Made by a program: the position numbers and the translations under genes. A DNA stretch of 64,000 nucleotides from CAVVEQ01 sp963747315 (GTDB lineage: Bacteria > Chloroflexota > Anaerolineae > Anaerolineales > Anaerolineaceae): positions 248,001 to 312,000 of the forward strand of contig CAVVEQ010000007.1 in assembly GCA_963747315.1 (NCBI GenBank), given 5' to 3'. This document shows positions 34,389-43,101 of the stretch, one piece after another; the first letter of the stretch is position 1, and each line of letters starts with the position of its first letter. The notes under the pieces are model-generated. The model saw nothing but the letters and a program-made list of their open reading frames with translations, made no database searches and was not told where the DNA came from.

Positions 34389-37133
34389 TCACTCAGCGAG
34401 AATGATGATACTCCCGGATGATCCATCCAAGCTAATGCGCTGCCCGGTCTTCAGCCGGGAGGTGGCATCCGTAACCCCGACGATAGCCGGGATGCCGTAT
34501 TCGCGGGCGACGACCGCGCCGTGGGTCATCATTCCGCCCACCTCCATGATCAACCCACCTGCGGTCAGGAAAAGCGGCGTCCAGGAGGGATCGGTACCCG
34601 GGCAGACCATGATCTCGCCGGGCAGCAAGTTGGCTGTACGTGGGTCCAGCACCACGCGCACAGTGCCTTCCACCACCCCCGGAGAAACCGGGCTGCCGGT
34701 AAGAGAATCGGGGTTAGCGTCAATTGACGCCATGCCTTCGTAGAATGTTCGACCGTCGCTCAGGATCAGGCGGGGGATCAAACGGCGATTTTTCTCATAC
34801 TCATACACTTCCCGGCGTGAGCGAATCAAGGAGGTCCAGTCCTTCCTGTCCTGCAACGCGAAGCGCTCCATCTCCGCGAAGCTCAGAAAGAAAATATCTT
34901 CTGCCTGGCGAAGTTCACCGGTGGGGACGAATTCCGATGCGGTTCTCAATATCTCCTCGCGGATCAACCCCATGAAACGGACCGCGAAGAACTTGGGGTT
35001 TTCGCGCATGCCCATCAGGCTGCGCGCGCGACCAGAAAAGAAGCGTACCTGGCGGGATTTGATCCAGCCGTGTTTTCGGCGGCGGGCTTCCGCTGCCAGG
35101 ATATCAACCGCTTTCTGGGCACTTTTCTCCCCCGATCGAAAAACCGCATCCGGTGCACGTGAGGGGTCGGTGATCAAGACGTACCCTTTGAGGCTTTCGA
35201 GCACATGGACAGGGTCCTCGATCCAGCGTGGGCGGCCAAAATCGATCTCGCCAAATCCGCGCAGTCCATATTCTTCCAGGAACGATTGGATCGATTGCAG
35301 GATTGATGGCGGTAAATTACCCTGCTGGTATTTTTTCGCGAGGATTTCCGGGGAAAGTCTCTCAAATAATTCCCTGGCGGCAGGATCGGCGCGGATTACC
35401 CGGGCTGTTTCCCAAAGAGCCAGGTCCATCATGGTGGTCGGGTTATTGGGCATCCCGCGGGTGACTTCCATCAGTAAATTTGATTTTGAAAATTCGCCGT
35501 TTTCGCCAAAATCATCAGGAATCTCACTGGCAGCTTTATGCAAGAAATTATAGGAAGCCATTCCTGAAGCAACCCCGGAGACGAAAAGAAAAAAAGTTTT
35601 CGGGAGATAGTGGTCGCAATACTTTTGAACCAAACCAGAAAGTTGCTGCAGGTGAATATCCCGATCGGCGGATAACCCTGACAGCCAATCTTTCATTTCG
35701 AATATCAGATCTTCACCGGTTTGCACGATCATTTGCCTCCGTTTTTCGGGGGAGACAATATTGAACAGAACTTTTACAGCCAAGGGAAGGAAGGTCAACA
35801 CCAGGGGGAAAAGCGTCCTGAACCGGATGCCTTTACGCTCCGGCTGGAGACGCGGATCCTCCAGTAGGCCAGTTAATGCCTGCAGGATGGTGGGCTCAAC
35901 ATACCGCAGTGCTACTGCAGCCACCTTGCGACCGACCGTGTTTCTGATGATCGGAGTATAGCGAATCCAGATCCTTTCCCCTGCGGGGAGAAAAGCAGTC
36001 TGGTTTTCAGGCGTGATCTTTTTATGCATGATGGCGGAGCTCATCACCGCTACAAGGATCTCCATGGCATTACGACCCATCGGTGTCATGGGATCTAACA
36101 TACCCTGTACAGCTGCAAAGGAGATGTAGACATCCAGCGGGGAGGGGTTTGGATTGACCGGAAGAGGGAAAATGGAGGTAACCGGCCGACTCTGGAGCAG
36201 GTAGAGTCTTCCATCTGCGAGTCCCCATTCGATATCCTGGGGGACACCGTCCAGGGATTCAACTTGCTTACCCAGGGATGCCAACTCCAGGATCTGCCCA
36301 TCAGAGAGCGCTTGGTCTTCCGAGCGATCCTTTTCCTCCTGTACTGTTCCGCTTCTTGAGGCGGAGCGGATGGTGAGCGCTTTACTGCCAATGGTCTTCG
36401 ATACGATCGCATTGCCCTGGGTATCCACGACATAATGGTCCGGTTCCACCTGACCTGAGACGAGCGCTTCCCCCAGGCCAAAGGTGGCGTCGATCACCAC
36501 CTGGCTGCGCAAACCGGTGAGCGGGTTGGCGGTGAAGAGCACCCCCGAGACATCGCTCTGCACCATCTTCTGGATGACTACTGCCAGGTTGATCCCTTCG
36601 TGAGGGATTCCATTCCGATTCCGGTAGCCGATCGCGCGCGCGGTCCACAGGCTGGACCAGCAATCGATCACAGCTTGAAGGAGAGATTTATCATCCAGGA
36701 TATTCAGATAGGTGTCCTGCTGGCCGGCGAAAGAAAGTCCAGGCAGATCTTCAGCCGTGGCGGAGGAGCGGACCGCGACAGGGGGCTTGCCCAGGGTGGA
36801 ATATGCCCCGGTAACCTCTTCAACGATTTCAGGAGGGAGGAGCCTGGCGGCGAAAAGCGCTCGGATCTTCTGCGACGCCTTCTCAAGAATATACAGATCC
36901 ATCTCGGAATTGACGGGAAGGAGCTTCAGGATTTTTGATTCAAGGGAATTTTTATCAACAACAAAGCGGTAGGCGGAGGTGGAAAGGATGAAGCCTGCCG
37001 GTACCGGAAAGCCAGCAGCAGTGAGACGAATGAGATTGGCACCCTTTCCACCGGCCAAGGTTAGGGTCTCTTGCGGATTTGTGAAATTGGTCGAAAGGGG
37101 GATGATCCGGGATTGCTTGTTTGAGGTAGTCAT
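34389..37133 (-). CDS. PEP-synthase-like / rifampin-phosphotransferase-like dikinase
   Basis: The 914-residue protein has an N-terminal ATP-grasp domain of the PPDK/PpsA type ('LAGGKGANLIRL' ~residue 26, 'AVRSSATAEDLPGLSFAGQQDTYL' split over ~119-142), a large middle domain (~340-800) without obvious motifs, and a C-terminal swivelling phosphohistidine domain ('GGMMTHGAVVAREYGIPAIVG', catalytic His near residue 871). The PEP/pyruvate-binding TIM barrel of PEP synthase is absent. This order and length match rifampin phosphotransferase, which moves a phosphate from ATP through the His to the drug. Another small substrate is possible. The gene stands alone. Confidence 0.87.
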   Translation of the reverse strand: MTTSNKQSRIIPLSTNFTNPQETLTLAGGKGANLIRLTAAGFPVPAGFILSTSAYRFVVDKNSLESKILKLLPVNSEMDLYILEKASQKIRALFAARLLPPEIVEEVTGAYSTLGKPPVAVRSSATAEDLPGLSFAGQQDTYLNILDDKSLLQAVIDCWSSLWTARAIGYRNRNGIPHEGINLAVVIQKMVQSDVSGVLFTANPLTGLRSQVVIDATFGLGEALVSGQVEPDHYVVDTQGNAIVSKTIGSKALTIRSASRSGTVQEEKDRSEDQALSDGQILELASLGKQVESLDGVPQDIEWGLADGRLYLLQSRPVTSIFPLPVNPNPSPLDVYISFAAVQGMLDPMTPMGRNAMEILVAVMSSAIMHKKITPENQTAFLPAGERIWIRYTPIIRNTVGRKVAAVALRYVEPTILQALTGLLEDPRLQPERKGIRFRTLFPLVLTFLPLAVKVLFNIVSPEKRRQMIVQTGEDLIFEMKDWLSGLSADRDIHLQQLSGLVQKYCDHYLPKTFFLFVSGVASGMASYNFLHKAASEIPDDFGENGEFSKSNLLMEVTRGMPNNPTTMMDLALWETARVIRADPAARELFERLSPEILAKKYQQGNLPPSILQSIQSFLEEYGLRGFGEIDFGRPRWIEDPVHVLESLKGYVLITDPSRAPDAVFRSGEKSAQKAVDILAAEARRRKHGWIKSRQVRFFSGRARSLMGMRENPKFFAVRFMGLIREEILRTASEFVPTGELRQAEDIFFLSFAEMERFALQDRKDWTSLIRSRREVYEYEKNRRLIPRLILSDGRTFYEGMASIDANPDSLTGSPVSPGVVEGTVRVVLDPRTANLLPGEIMVCPGTDPSWTPLFLTAGGLIMEVGGMMTHGAVVAREYGIPAIVGVTDATSRLKTGQRISLDGSSGSIIILAE

Positions 37134-37258
37134 GAGTAAACTCTCGCAGGTGCGGATATTGAATTTGTCTGGGAAGATTGTATACCCAATCTCTACATCC
37201 CATGGAAAGCCTAGTTATAATTGGATGGAAATCACAAATGTTTGACAAGGAGAATTAC

Positions 37259-37663
37259 ATGATCGGAGAGTTACCCGAACCAGTTTTAAAAGCCCTGCTC
37301 GAAACCATCCCGCTGGAAATTTCGATTGTCGATGCTGAAGACAAAGTGCTTGCCTGGAATAAACACGAGACCAGGGTTTTCAAGCGACCAGTTGCCGCCG
37401 TGGGGCGTGAAGTACGCAAGTGCCATCCTGAAAAAAGCGTGGACGCGGTGGAAAAGATCATCAATGAAATGAAAGCCGGAACACGCGAGAAAGCCACCTT
37501 CTGGATCGAGACCACCATGCACGGAAAGATCGAACCGACCAAGCTGCTGATCGAATACTACGCGCTGCGGGATGCCTCCGGTAAATACCTCGGCTGCCTG
37601 GAAACAGGTCAGGATATCACCGAGATCCAGAAACTTACCGGGGAGAAAAGGCTGCTGGATTGA
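37259..37663 (+). CDS. PAS-domain protein (DUF438 C-terminal type)
   Basis: The 134-residue single PAS domain resembles the C-terminal PAS of DUF438 proteins: 'LLETIPLEISIVDAEDKVLAWNKHE', then the characteristic 'CHPEKSVDAVEKII' and 'LGCLETGQDITEIQKL'. Such domains bind haem or other small ligands. No output domain is present. AAGGAG six bases before the ATG at 37259 fixes the start. A TATAAT at 37216-37221 may be its -10 box. The stop overlaps the next start (TTGA). Confidence 0.85.
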   Translation: MIGELPEPVLKALLETIPLEISIVDAEDKVLAWNKHETRVFKRPVAAVGREVRKCHPEKSVDAVEKIINEMKAGTREKATFWIETTMHGKIEPTKLLIEYYALRDASGKYLGCLETGQDITEIQKLTGEKRLLD

Positions 37664-37938
37664 CGCTTGAAGAAGAGCAGCGGGAGCCCAGGCTCGAATT
37701 CCCCTGCGAATTCCCGCTGAAAGTCATCGGAATAAATGATGACGGTTTCGATGAGTTTTCAATAGAGATCGTCCAGAGGCATGTACCTTCCCTGGACCGT
37801 GAGGCGATCTCTCAGAAAGTTTCCGGCGGGGGCAAGTACCGGTCCGTTTCCTTTACTTTCATCGCCGAAAGCCGGGAGCAGATGGACGAGCTCTACAGGG
37901 AACTCACAGCTTGCGAACGGATCAAGTGGGTGCTATAA
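37660..37938 (+). CDS. DUF493 (YbeD-like) protein
   Basis: The 92-residue protein has the DUF493 pattern: 'EFPCEFPLKVIG' near residue 13, 'SGGGKYRSVSFTFIAESREQMDELYREL' later (split over ~55-82) and the short 'VL' end. YbeD proteins have an ACT-like fold. The start is TTG overlapping the upstream stop, consistent with coupling. Confidence 0.85.
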   Translation: MTLEEEQREPRLEFPCEFPLKVIGINDDGFDEFSIEIVQRHVPSLDREAISQKVSGGGKYRSVSFTFIAESREQMDELYRELTACERIKWVL

Positions 37939-37962
37939 AGATTTCAAATTCCGGAGGACAGC

Positions 37963-38331
37963 ATGGGTTCCACCTGGAAAAAAGCTCCACAAGTTAATGT
38001 TGATTTTTTCAACCTTGCCCTGGAAAATCACCCGGAGGTGGAAAGGCGCAAGATGTTCGGTTTCCCCTGCGCGTTCCTGGCCGGAAATATGTTTTTCGGT
38101 CTCTTCGAGGAAACCTTTTTCCTGCGGCTCCCTGAAGAGGAGCGCGCCAGGATCAATTCTCTTCAACTTGCTGCTCCGTTCGAACCGTTGCCGGGTAGGG
38201 TGATGAAGGAGTACGTTGCGCTCAACCCCGGAACTGTAACCAACCCCGAAATATTTCAAGACTGGTTTAACAAATCCTTGAATTACACATCCAGCCTACC
38301 GGTGAAACCAAAAAAGGGAGGGAAGAAATGA
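37963..38331 (+). CDS. TfoX N-terminal-domain protein
   Basis: The 122-residue protein matches the TfoX/Sxy N-terminal domain: 'VERRKMFGFPCAFLAGNMFFGLFE' near residues 24-47 and 'FFLRLPEEERA' after it, ending in a Lys-rich tail. In Chloroflexota and Actinobacteria such stand-alone domains are common and unconnected to competence. The stop overlaps the next start by four bases. Confidence 0.85.
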   Translation: MGSTWKKAPQVNVDFFNLALENHPEVERRKMFGFPCAFLAGNMFFGLFEETFFLRLPEEERARINSLQLAAPFEPLPGRVMKEYVALNPGTVTNPEIFQDWFNKSLNYTSSLPVKPKKGGKK

Positions 38332-38654
38332 GCGAACCGCTTTACCCGAAGATCTATGCCCTAGTTCGGCAAATCCCCAGCGGCAAGGTGGCCAGCTATG
38401 GGCAGATTTCGAAAATCGTTGGCGGTTGCAGCGCACGTATGGTGGGTTATGCCATGGCTGCGCTGAAAACCACAAAGGAGATGGAGGAAGTGCCCTGGCA
38501 GCGGGTGATCAACTCGCAGGGAAAATGCTCCACCTTCGGTGACGGGATCGGCGAATCCATACAGCGCAAGCTGCTTATGGAGGAGGGCGTCGAGTTCGAT
38601 GACCAGGGGCGGGTGTTCCGCCACGACCAGTGGTGGGTGGAGCGGCCTTTCTGA
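38328..38654 (+). CDS. atl: Alkyltransferase-like protein (MGMT family, no catalytic Cys)
   Basis: The 108-residue protein has the DNA-binding fold of O6-alkylguanine-DNA alkyltransferases ('YPKIYALVRQIPSGKVASYGQIS', then 'GCSARMVGYAMAAL'). The active-site PCHR is replaced by PWQR ('VPWQRVINSQGK', ~residue 56). This is the defining feature of Atl proteins, which bind O6-alkylguanine and hand it to nucleotide excision repair instead of removing the alkyl group. Length is normal for the family. Confidence 0.92.
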   Translation: MSEPLYPKIYALVRQIPSGKVASYGQISKIVGGCSARMVGYAMAALKTTKEMEEVPWQRVINSQGKCSTFGDGIGESIQRKLLMEEGVEFDDQGRVFRHDQWWVERPF

Positions 38655-38661
38655 GCCAGTC

Positions 38662-39272
38662 ATGCCGATCCTTTATCTGATCAGACACGGAGAGAACGAT
38701 TTCACCGGCAAACGCCTGGTGGGAAGAAGACCCGGCGTGCACCTCAATGAGCGCGGGCAGAACCAGGCGTTGCTGGTCGGAGAATCCCTGAGTAGCGTGA
38801 AATTCCGAAAGATCTATTCCAGTCCGCTGGAAAGGGCCGTCGAGACTGCCGCGCCTCTCTCTGAAGCGTTGGGCAGGAAGATTATTGTCATGGACTCTCT
38901 GGCTGAGGTGGATTTCGGTGTTGGACCGGGCAATCCCTTCGCGTGCTGCGCAAGTTGCCCACCTGGAATGACTTGATGACCGATCCGGATTGGTGCTTTC
39001 CTGGCGGTGAATCACTGCCAGCGGTGCGGGAACGGGTGCGGCGGATGCTCGTGGAAGCGACTGGATCTGCGGGAAAGAAGGACCGGATCGCGCTCTTCAC
39101 ACACGGGGATATCATTCGCCTGGCGTTGGAGAACCTGCTGGAGTTGCCGCCGGGAGGATTTCACCGCTTTCACGTGGGTACTGCTTCCCTTACGCTTGTT
39201 GCTGTGAGTGAAAGCAAAGCCAGGCTGCTGGGTTTCAACCTCCAGCCGCCATATATTCTTCCAGAATTTTGA
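38662..39272 (+). CDS. Histidine-phosphatase-superfamily protein, frame interrupted
   Basis: This phosphoglycerate-mutase-like phosphatase has the catalytic RHG motif in 'LYLIRHGENDFTGKR', 'YSSPLERAVETA', and the second catalytic His in 'IALFTHGDIIRLAL'. The frame breaks at 38920-38922. The first frame ends at 38976, while the correct continuation WTGQSLRVLRKLP is one frame off. Adding one T to the GTT before TGGACC restores 'DFGVWTG', as expected for the family, and gives 203 residues. I take this as a sequence error rather than a true pseudogene. Confidence 0.85.
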
Positions 39273-39873
39273 TCAATAATTGAATATGCGCGCCAGGATC
39301 GGCCTGGCTGCCTGGATGGCCAGCGCCCGGTGGGATAGCTGGTTCTTTTCGGATGTGCTAAGCTCTGCCATCGTCTGATCCGATCCGGCGAGCAGGAAGA
39401 TCGGATCGTAGCCGAATCCGTTCGTGCCACGTTCAATGGGGATGATCTCGCCCGGGCAATCGCCTTCGGTGAAGATCAGTTCTCCAGCGGGGGTGGCGAT
39501 GGCCATGGTGCAGTGAAAATGGGCTGTCCACGGGCGGGGAAGGGCTGCCAGGTTATCAAGAAGCAGCTTGCGGCGATCGGCATCATTTGCGCCGGGAATG
39601 GGAGAATAGCGTGCCGAGTGCAGCCCGGGAGCACCGCCGAGGGCATCCACCTCCAGTCCGCTGTCATCGGCCAGCACCACCATTCCGCTTCCCTTTTGAT
39701 ATGCAAGCGCTTTGCGGGTGGCGTTTTCAGCGTACGTGCTGCCATCCTCGGCGACTTCGAGGTCCGGAAGAATGGATTCGGGCAGCACGAGCTGTAAGGG
39801 AAGCCCAGCAAGCAGGGACTGCATTTCCAATAATTTTCCGGGATTGCGGGTAGCTAAAAGGAGGCGAATCCAT
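39273..39873 (-). CDS. rdgB: RdgB/HAM1-type non-canonical purine NTP pyrophosphatase
   Basis: This house-cleaning enzyme hydrolyses ITP, XTP and dITP. Motifs are 'LLLATRNPGKLLEMQSLL' at the N-terminus, 'VLADDSGLEVDALGGAPGLHSARY' in the middle and 'GTNGFGYDPIF' and 'LSHRALA' near the end. The conserved N-terminus lies upstream of the first in-frame ATG, and its frame meets a stop without a normal start. Removing one base from the CC at 39870-39871 joins it to an ATG at 39873 and gives MIRLLLATRNPGK and 199 residues, the usual length. The indel is probably an assembly error. Confidence 0.9.
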
Positions 39874-39910
39874 GTAATTAATTAATATTTATGATAATAA
39901 TGATAATAAC

Positions 39911-39939
39911 TTGACTAGACTATACGAAAATGCTATAAT
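39911..39939 (+). promoter_or_regulatory. Promoter of DUF177 and sigma factor genes
   Basis: TTGACT, a 17-base spacer and an extended TGC-TATAAT give one of the best promoters in the window. It is just upstream of the DUF177 gene. Confidence 0.85.
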
Positions 39940-39983
39940 CTTTTCGTTATCGAAATTATATCCTAAAACGTTTGACCTATACC

Positions 39984-40469
39984 GTGCCTACAACCCGATA
40001 CCCGCTGCGCATCAATATTGGTTTTCTGCAAAACCAGCCTGTCGGCACCAGCCGCGAAATCCACTTCGACACCCCCGATTTTCAGCTTGCGGAAGATTTC
40101 GATCCTTCCGGGGTGAAGGGTTTGATCCGCGTCAGCCGAACCCCACAGGGCGTGCTGGCGCAGGGCGATTTCCAGACTTCGATCGCGACTGAATGCGTGC
40201 GTTGCCTTGAGGAATTCCAGCAATTCCTGCGGGCGGATTTTACCGAGCTTTTTTCCTATCATTCTCATCCCACCTCGGAATCCTCCATGGTCATCCCCGA
40301 GGACGGGAACGTAGATTTCGCCCCTCTGGTTCGCGAATACCTCCTCCTGGAGGTGCCCATCAAGCTGCTCTGCCGCGAGGATTGCCGTGGGCTGTGCCCG
40401 GAGTGCGGGGAGGATTTGAACCTTACCACCTGCGAGCACCAGTCGCAGATGATCAAAAACGGATCATAA
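39984..40469 (+). CDS. DUF177 (YceD-family) protein
   Basis: The 161-residue protein has 'PLRINIGFLQNQPVGTSREIHF' near the start (split over ~7-28) and the zinc-like Cys set of the family: 'CVRCLEEF', 'CREDCRGLCPECGEDLN' and a final Cys-His. YceD proteins are linked to 23S rRNA maturation and usually precede rpmF, but no L32 gene follows here; the next gene is the sigma factor. The GTG at 39984 gives the usual short N-terminus. A TTG at 39972 is the alternative, and neither has a clear ribosome-binding site. Confidence 0.85.
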   Translation: MPTTRYPLRINIGFLQNQPVGTSREIHFDTPDFQLAEDFDPSGVKGLIRVSRTPQGVLAQGDFQTSIATECVRCLEEFQQFLRADFTELFSYHSHPTSESSMVIPEDGNVDFAPLVREYLLLEVPIKLLCREDCRGLCPECGEDLNLTTCEHQSQMIKNGS

Positions 40470-40544
40470 GGAAGGATATATCGAAGTAACAAGGTAAGAA
40501 AATTGCATCCGGGTAACGGAAATCCAGGCTGAGGAATTCTTTTG

Positions 40545-41717
40545 GTGAATTCGAGTCGTCGAAAACGAAGCGGTGAGATCCTGAGCATGCTGCTTGAAAA
40601 AGCGGACGTGCAGGGTTATTTGACGACGGATGACCTGGTGGAGGTTTACCCGGATGTTTCGCAGGAGGAGGTCCACCTGGAACAGATGCTAACAGCACTG
40701 CGCAGGCGCGGGGTGGAACTCTACGACCAGCCCGGGGGGGAATTGCAGGAGGAGGAAACGCTCACCGGGGGGGATATGGACCCCTATTCCAACCTCGAGC
40801 CAATCTCCAGCGATGACACGATCAGCCTTTACCTGAAAGAAATGTCGCGCGTCCCGCTGCTTAGCGTGGAAGAGGAGCAGAGCATTGCCCGAAGGATCGA
40901 AACCGGACGGGCAGCCCGCAAGGAGCTGGACCGAAAGAACGGCACCTGCCCTAAAAAACTGAGGGGAACATTGGAATCGCAGGTGGAGGATGGCGTGCTT
41001 GCCCGCGAGCATTTGATCAAAGCCAACACCCGACTTGTGGTTTCCATTGCCAAACGCTATATCAGCAGGGGTGTGCCTTTCCTGGACCTGATCCAGGAGG
41101 GCAACCTGGGCTTGATGAAAGCTGTCGAGAAATATGAATATCAGCGCGGATTTCGCTTTTCCACCTATGCCACCTGGTGGATCCGCCAGACGATAACACG
41201 GTCCATTGCCGACCAGGGACGAACGATTCGGGTACCGGTGCACATGGTGGACCGCATCCGCCAGCTCTATAAAACTACACACGAACTGGAACAGAAACTG
41301 GGACGCATCCCAAATTCCGAGGAGTTAGCCGAATCGATCGGAATAGCGCCGAATAAGGTGGAATGGATGCTGCAGGTTTCTTGGCTGCCACTTTCCCTGG
41401 AAAGCCCGATCAATGACGAAGAGGAAGATTCGGAACTCGGTATGTTCGTGGAAGACCAGGTAACACCGACGCCCTTCCAGAGTACCTACAGCAAATTGCT
41501 GCGGGAAAAGATCGAGGCAGTGCTGGAAACGCTGCCATGCCGTGAAGCCCGGATCCTGCGCCTGCGCTTTGGACTGGAAAACGGGCATACTTATACCCTG
41601 GAGGAGGTCGGGCAGAAGTTCGGTCTGACCCGTGAGCGCATCCGCCAGATCGAAGGAAAAGCCCTGCGGCGGTTGCGGCACCCGCGCCGCGCCCGGCAGC
41701 TAAAGGAATATCTCTAA
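40545..41717 (+). CDS. rpoD: RNA polymerase primary sigma factor (RpoD/SigA type)
   Basis: The ~390-residue sigma-70 protein has an N-terminal region 1.1-like part (~1-90), region 1.2 ('ISLYLKEMSRVPLLSVEEE'), regions 2.1-2.4 ('LIKANTRLVVSIAKRY', 'FLDLIQEGNLGLMKAVEKYEY', 'FSTYATWWIRQTITRSIADQ'), region 3 and region 4 ending with 'LTRERIRQIEGKALRRLRHP'. The conserved core and complete region 1 make it a principal-type factor. The start may be GTG (40545) or TTG (40542), with GAGG about ten bases upstream. An intrinsic terminator follows. Confidence 0.94.
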   Translation: MNSSRRKRSGEILSMLLEKADVQGYLTTDDLVEVYPDVSQEEVHLEQMLTALRRRGVELYDQPGGELQEEETLTGGDMDPYSNLEPISSDDTISLYLKEMSRVPLLSVEEEQSIARRIETGRAARKELDRKNGTCPKKLRGTLESQVEDGVLAREHLIKANTRLVVSIAKRYISRGVPFLDLIQEGNLGLMKAVEKYEYQRGFRFSTYATWWIRQTITRSIADQGRTIRVPVHMVDRIRQLYKTTHELEQKLGRIPNSEELAESIGIAPNKVEWMLQVSWLPLSLESPINDEEEDSELGMFVEDQVTPTPFQSTYSKLLREKIEAVLETLPCREARILRLRFGLENGHTYTLEEVGQKFGLTRERIRQIEGKALRRLRHPRRARQLKEYL

Positions 41718-41720
41718 CCA

Positions 41721-41749
41721 ACCGCCAGGAAAACCCCGGCGGTTTTTTT
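41721..41749 (+). terminator. Intrinsic terminator of the sigma factor gene
   Basis: ACCGCC (41721-41726) pairs with GGCGGT (41738-41743), followed by a run of seven T. It overlaps the end of the convergent hydrolase gene. Confidence 0.85.
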
Positions 41750-42575
41750 ATCCGGAGGGACCGCAGATAGCGCGATTGGATAGGGGTCGGGTAGCGTCGG
41801 GCGAATGCAGCGGTGCGAAGCAATTTTTGAAGAATTGAGCGAGAAGCGGTGCGAGCACATCCGCGCTTTCCTGGATGAGCATGTGACCCGCGTGCTCGAT
41901 TTGCACAAATTGCCAGTCCTTGCCCGCTATTGCCAGCGCTCGTGAAGCCGATGGTTTCACCACCCCATCCTCTGCTCCAGAGACTACGAGTGCCGGGACG
42001 CTCGGCGGATTTGCATCCAGGGCAGTTTCGTGATTCTGACAGAGTCGCCAATCCAGAAGAAAGCGGTGGGCTTGCTGACTGCCAAACCTCCCCAGTGCTT
42101 TTTCCCGCTCAGGCAGGGATGTGAACTGGGAAAAAAATGTTCCGAGCAGCACCTGGCGAACCATCTCCGGCTCGACAGGTTGATCGATCAACCGGGAGAT
42201 GCGCGGCGCACTGGGAGGCGACAATCCTGCCGAAAGCAGGGCGAGGCAGGTGACCTGGTCCGGAGCCAGGCGCGCCATTTCCAGGGCGATGTATGCGCCC
42301 ATGGAATGACCTGCAATGCCCATGTGGAACGCTCCTAAGTCATCCAGGAATTCCAGCAGGCGTTCCGCATAGGCGCGGATGGATGCGCAAGCATTGATCC
42401 TGGAGTCACCATGACCGGGAAGATCAGGAGAAATTACTCTCAATCCTGGCAGGCGGCGAAGGGTACCCGGCCAGGCAAGGTGGTTTGCACCAGCACCGTG
42501 CAGCAGCAGTACCGGTGGATAGGCGACTCCTGCAGGTCTGCTTTCGAAGTAGCGAATCCCGTTGCAGAGCGGCAC
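41748..42575 (-). CDS. Alpha/beta-hydrolase-fold protein
   Basis: The 275-residue hydrolase has oxyanion 'LLLHGAGANHLAW', nucleophile elbow 'GHSMG', acid 'VSGAEDGVV' and catalytic His in 'IEHAGHML'. The fold resembles haloperoxidase or esterase members. The open frame extends far upstream, but the extra part overlaps the nitroreductase gene in another frame. A GTG at 42575, just inside the end of that gene, is the likely start. The substrate is unknown. Confidence 0.88.
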   Translation of the reverse strand: MPLCNGIRYFESRPAGVAYPPVLLLHGAGANHLAWPGTLRRLPGLRVISPDLPGHGDSRINACASIRAYAERLLEFLDDLGAFHMGIAGHSMGAYIALEMARLAPDQVTCLALLSAGLSPPSAPRISRLIDQPVEPEMVRQVLLGTFFSQFTSLPEREKALGRFGSQQAHRFLLDWRLCQNHETALDANPPSVPALVVSGAEDGVVKPSASRALAIAGKDWQFVQIEHAGHMLIQESADVLAPLLAQFFKNCFAPLHSPDATRPLSNRAICGPSG

Positions 42576-42583
42576 GGCAGGTT

Positions 42584-43092
42584 TTACCAGGTATCGTGGT
42601 GAATGCGCTCCGGCTTGAAACGATCCGCAAAGGCGTGATGTTCGGCGGGAACCCCGATTGCCACCAGCGCCAGAGGCTTGATCCCTTCGGGCAATTTCAC
42701 CAGGGGGATGATCTTTTCCATTCTTTCCTGACGGGGATGGATTCCAAGCCAAACGGCACCCAGCCCCAGGGCGTGGGCAGCCAGGAGCAGGTTCTCGGTG
42801 GCGGCGGAACAATCCAACACCCAGTAATCGGGGGAGCGCGCGTCGCGGGTATCGGCGCAGACGAGGATGGCGAGTGGTGCCTGTTTAACCATCTGGGCGT
42901 AAGGATGGAAAGTGGGCACCGCATCCAGGATGGATCTATCGCGGATGACAATGAAATGCCAGGGTTGGCCGTTGTTGGCGGATGGGGCTTGCATGGCAGC
43001 CCGCAGCAGCTTTTCCACCTGGTCTTCTCCTACATCTGCGGGGTGAATTTTCGCACCGAGCGTCGGGTCATAATGGTTTCGTAGGTGTCCAT
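42584..43092 (-). CDS. Nitroreductase-family protein, frame interrupted
   Basis: This FMN-binding nitroreductase has 'YETIMTRRSVRKFTP' at the start, 'LLRAAMQAPSANNGQPWHFIVI' and 'ENLLLAAHALGLGAVWLGIHP'. The first 20 codons from the ATG at 43092 run into a stop because of a missing base in the G4 run at 43040-43043. Adding one base gives 'FTPADVGEDQVEKLLRAA' and a normal 169-residue protein. AGGAG precedes the ATG. Confidence 0.88.
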
Positions 43093-43101
43093 GCTCTCTC
43101 C

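Noticed and set aside
42576..42812. N-terminal extension of the hydrolase gene at 41.7 kb
   Set aside because: It overlaps the nitroreductase gene in another frame and looks like out-of-frame translation.
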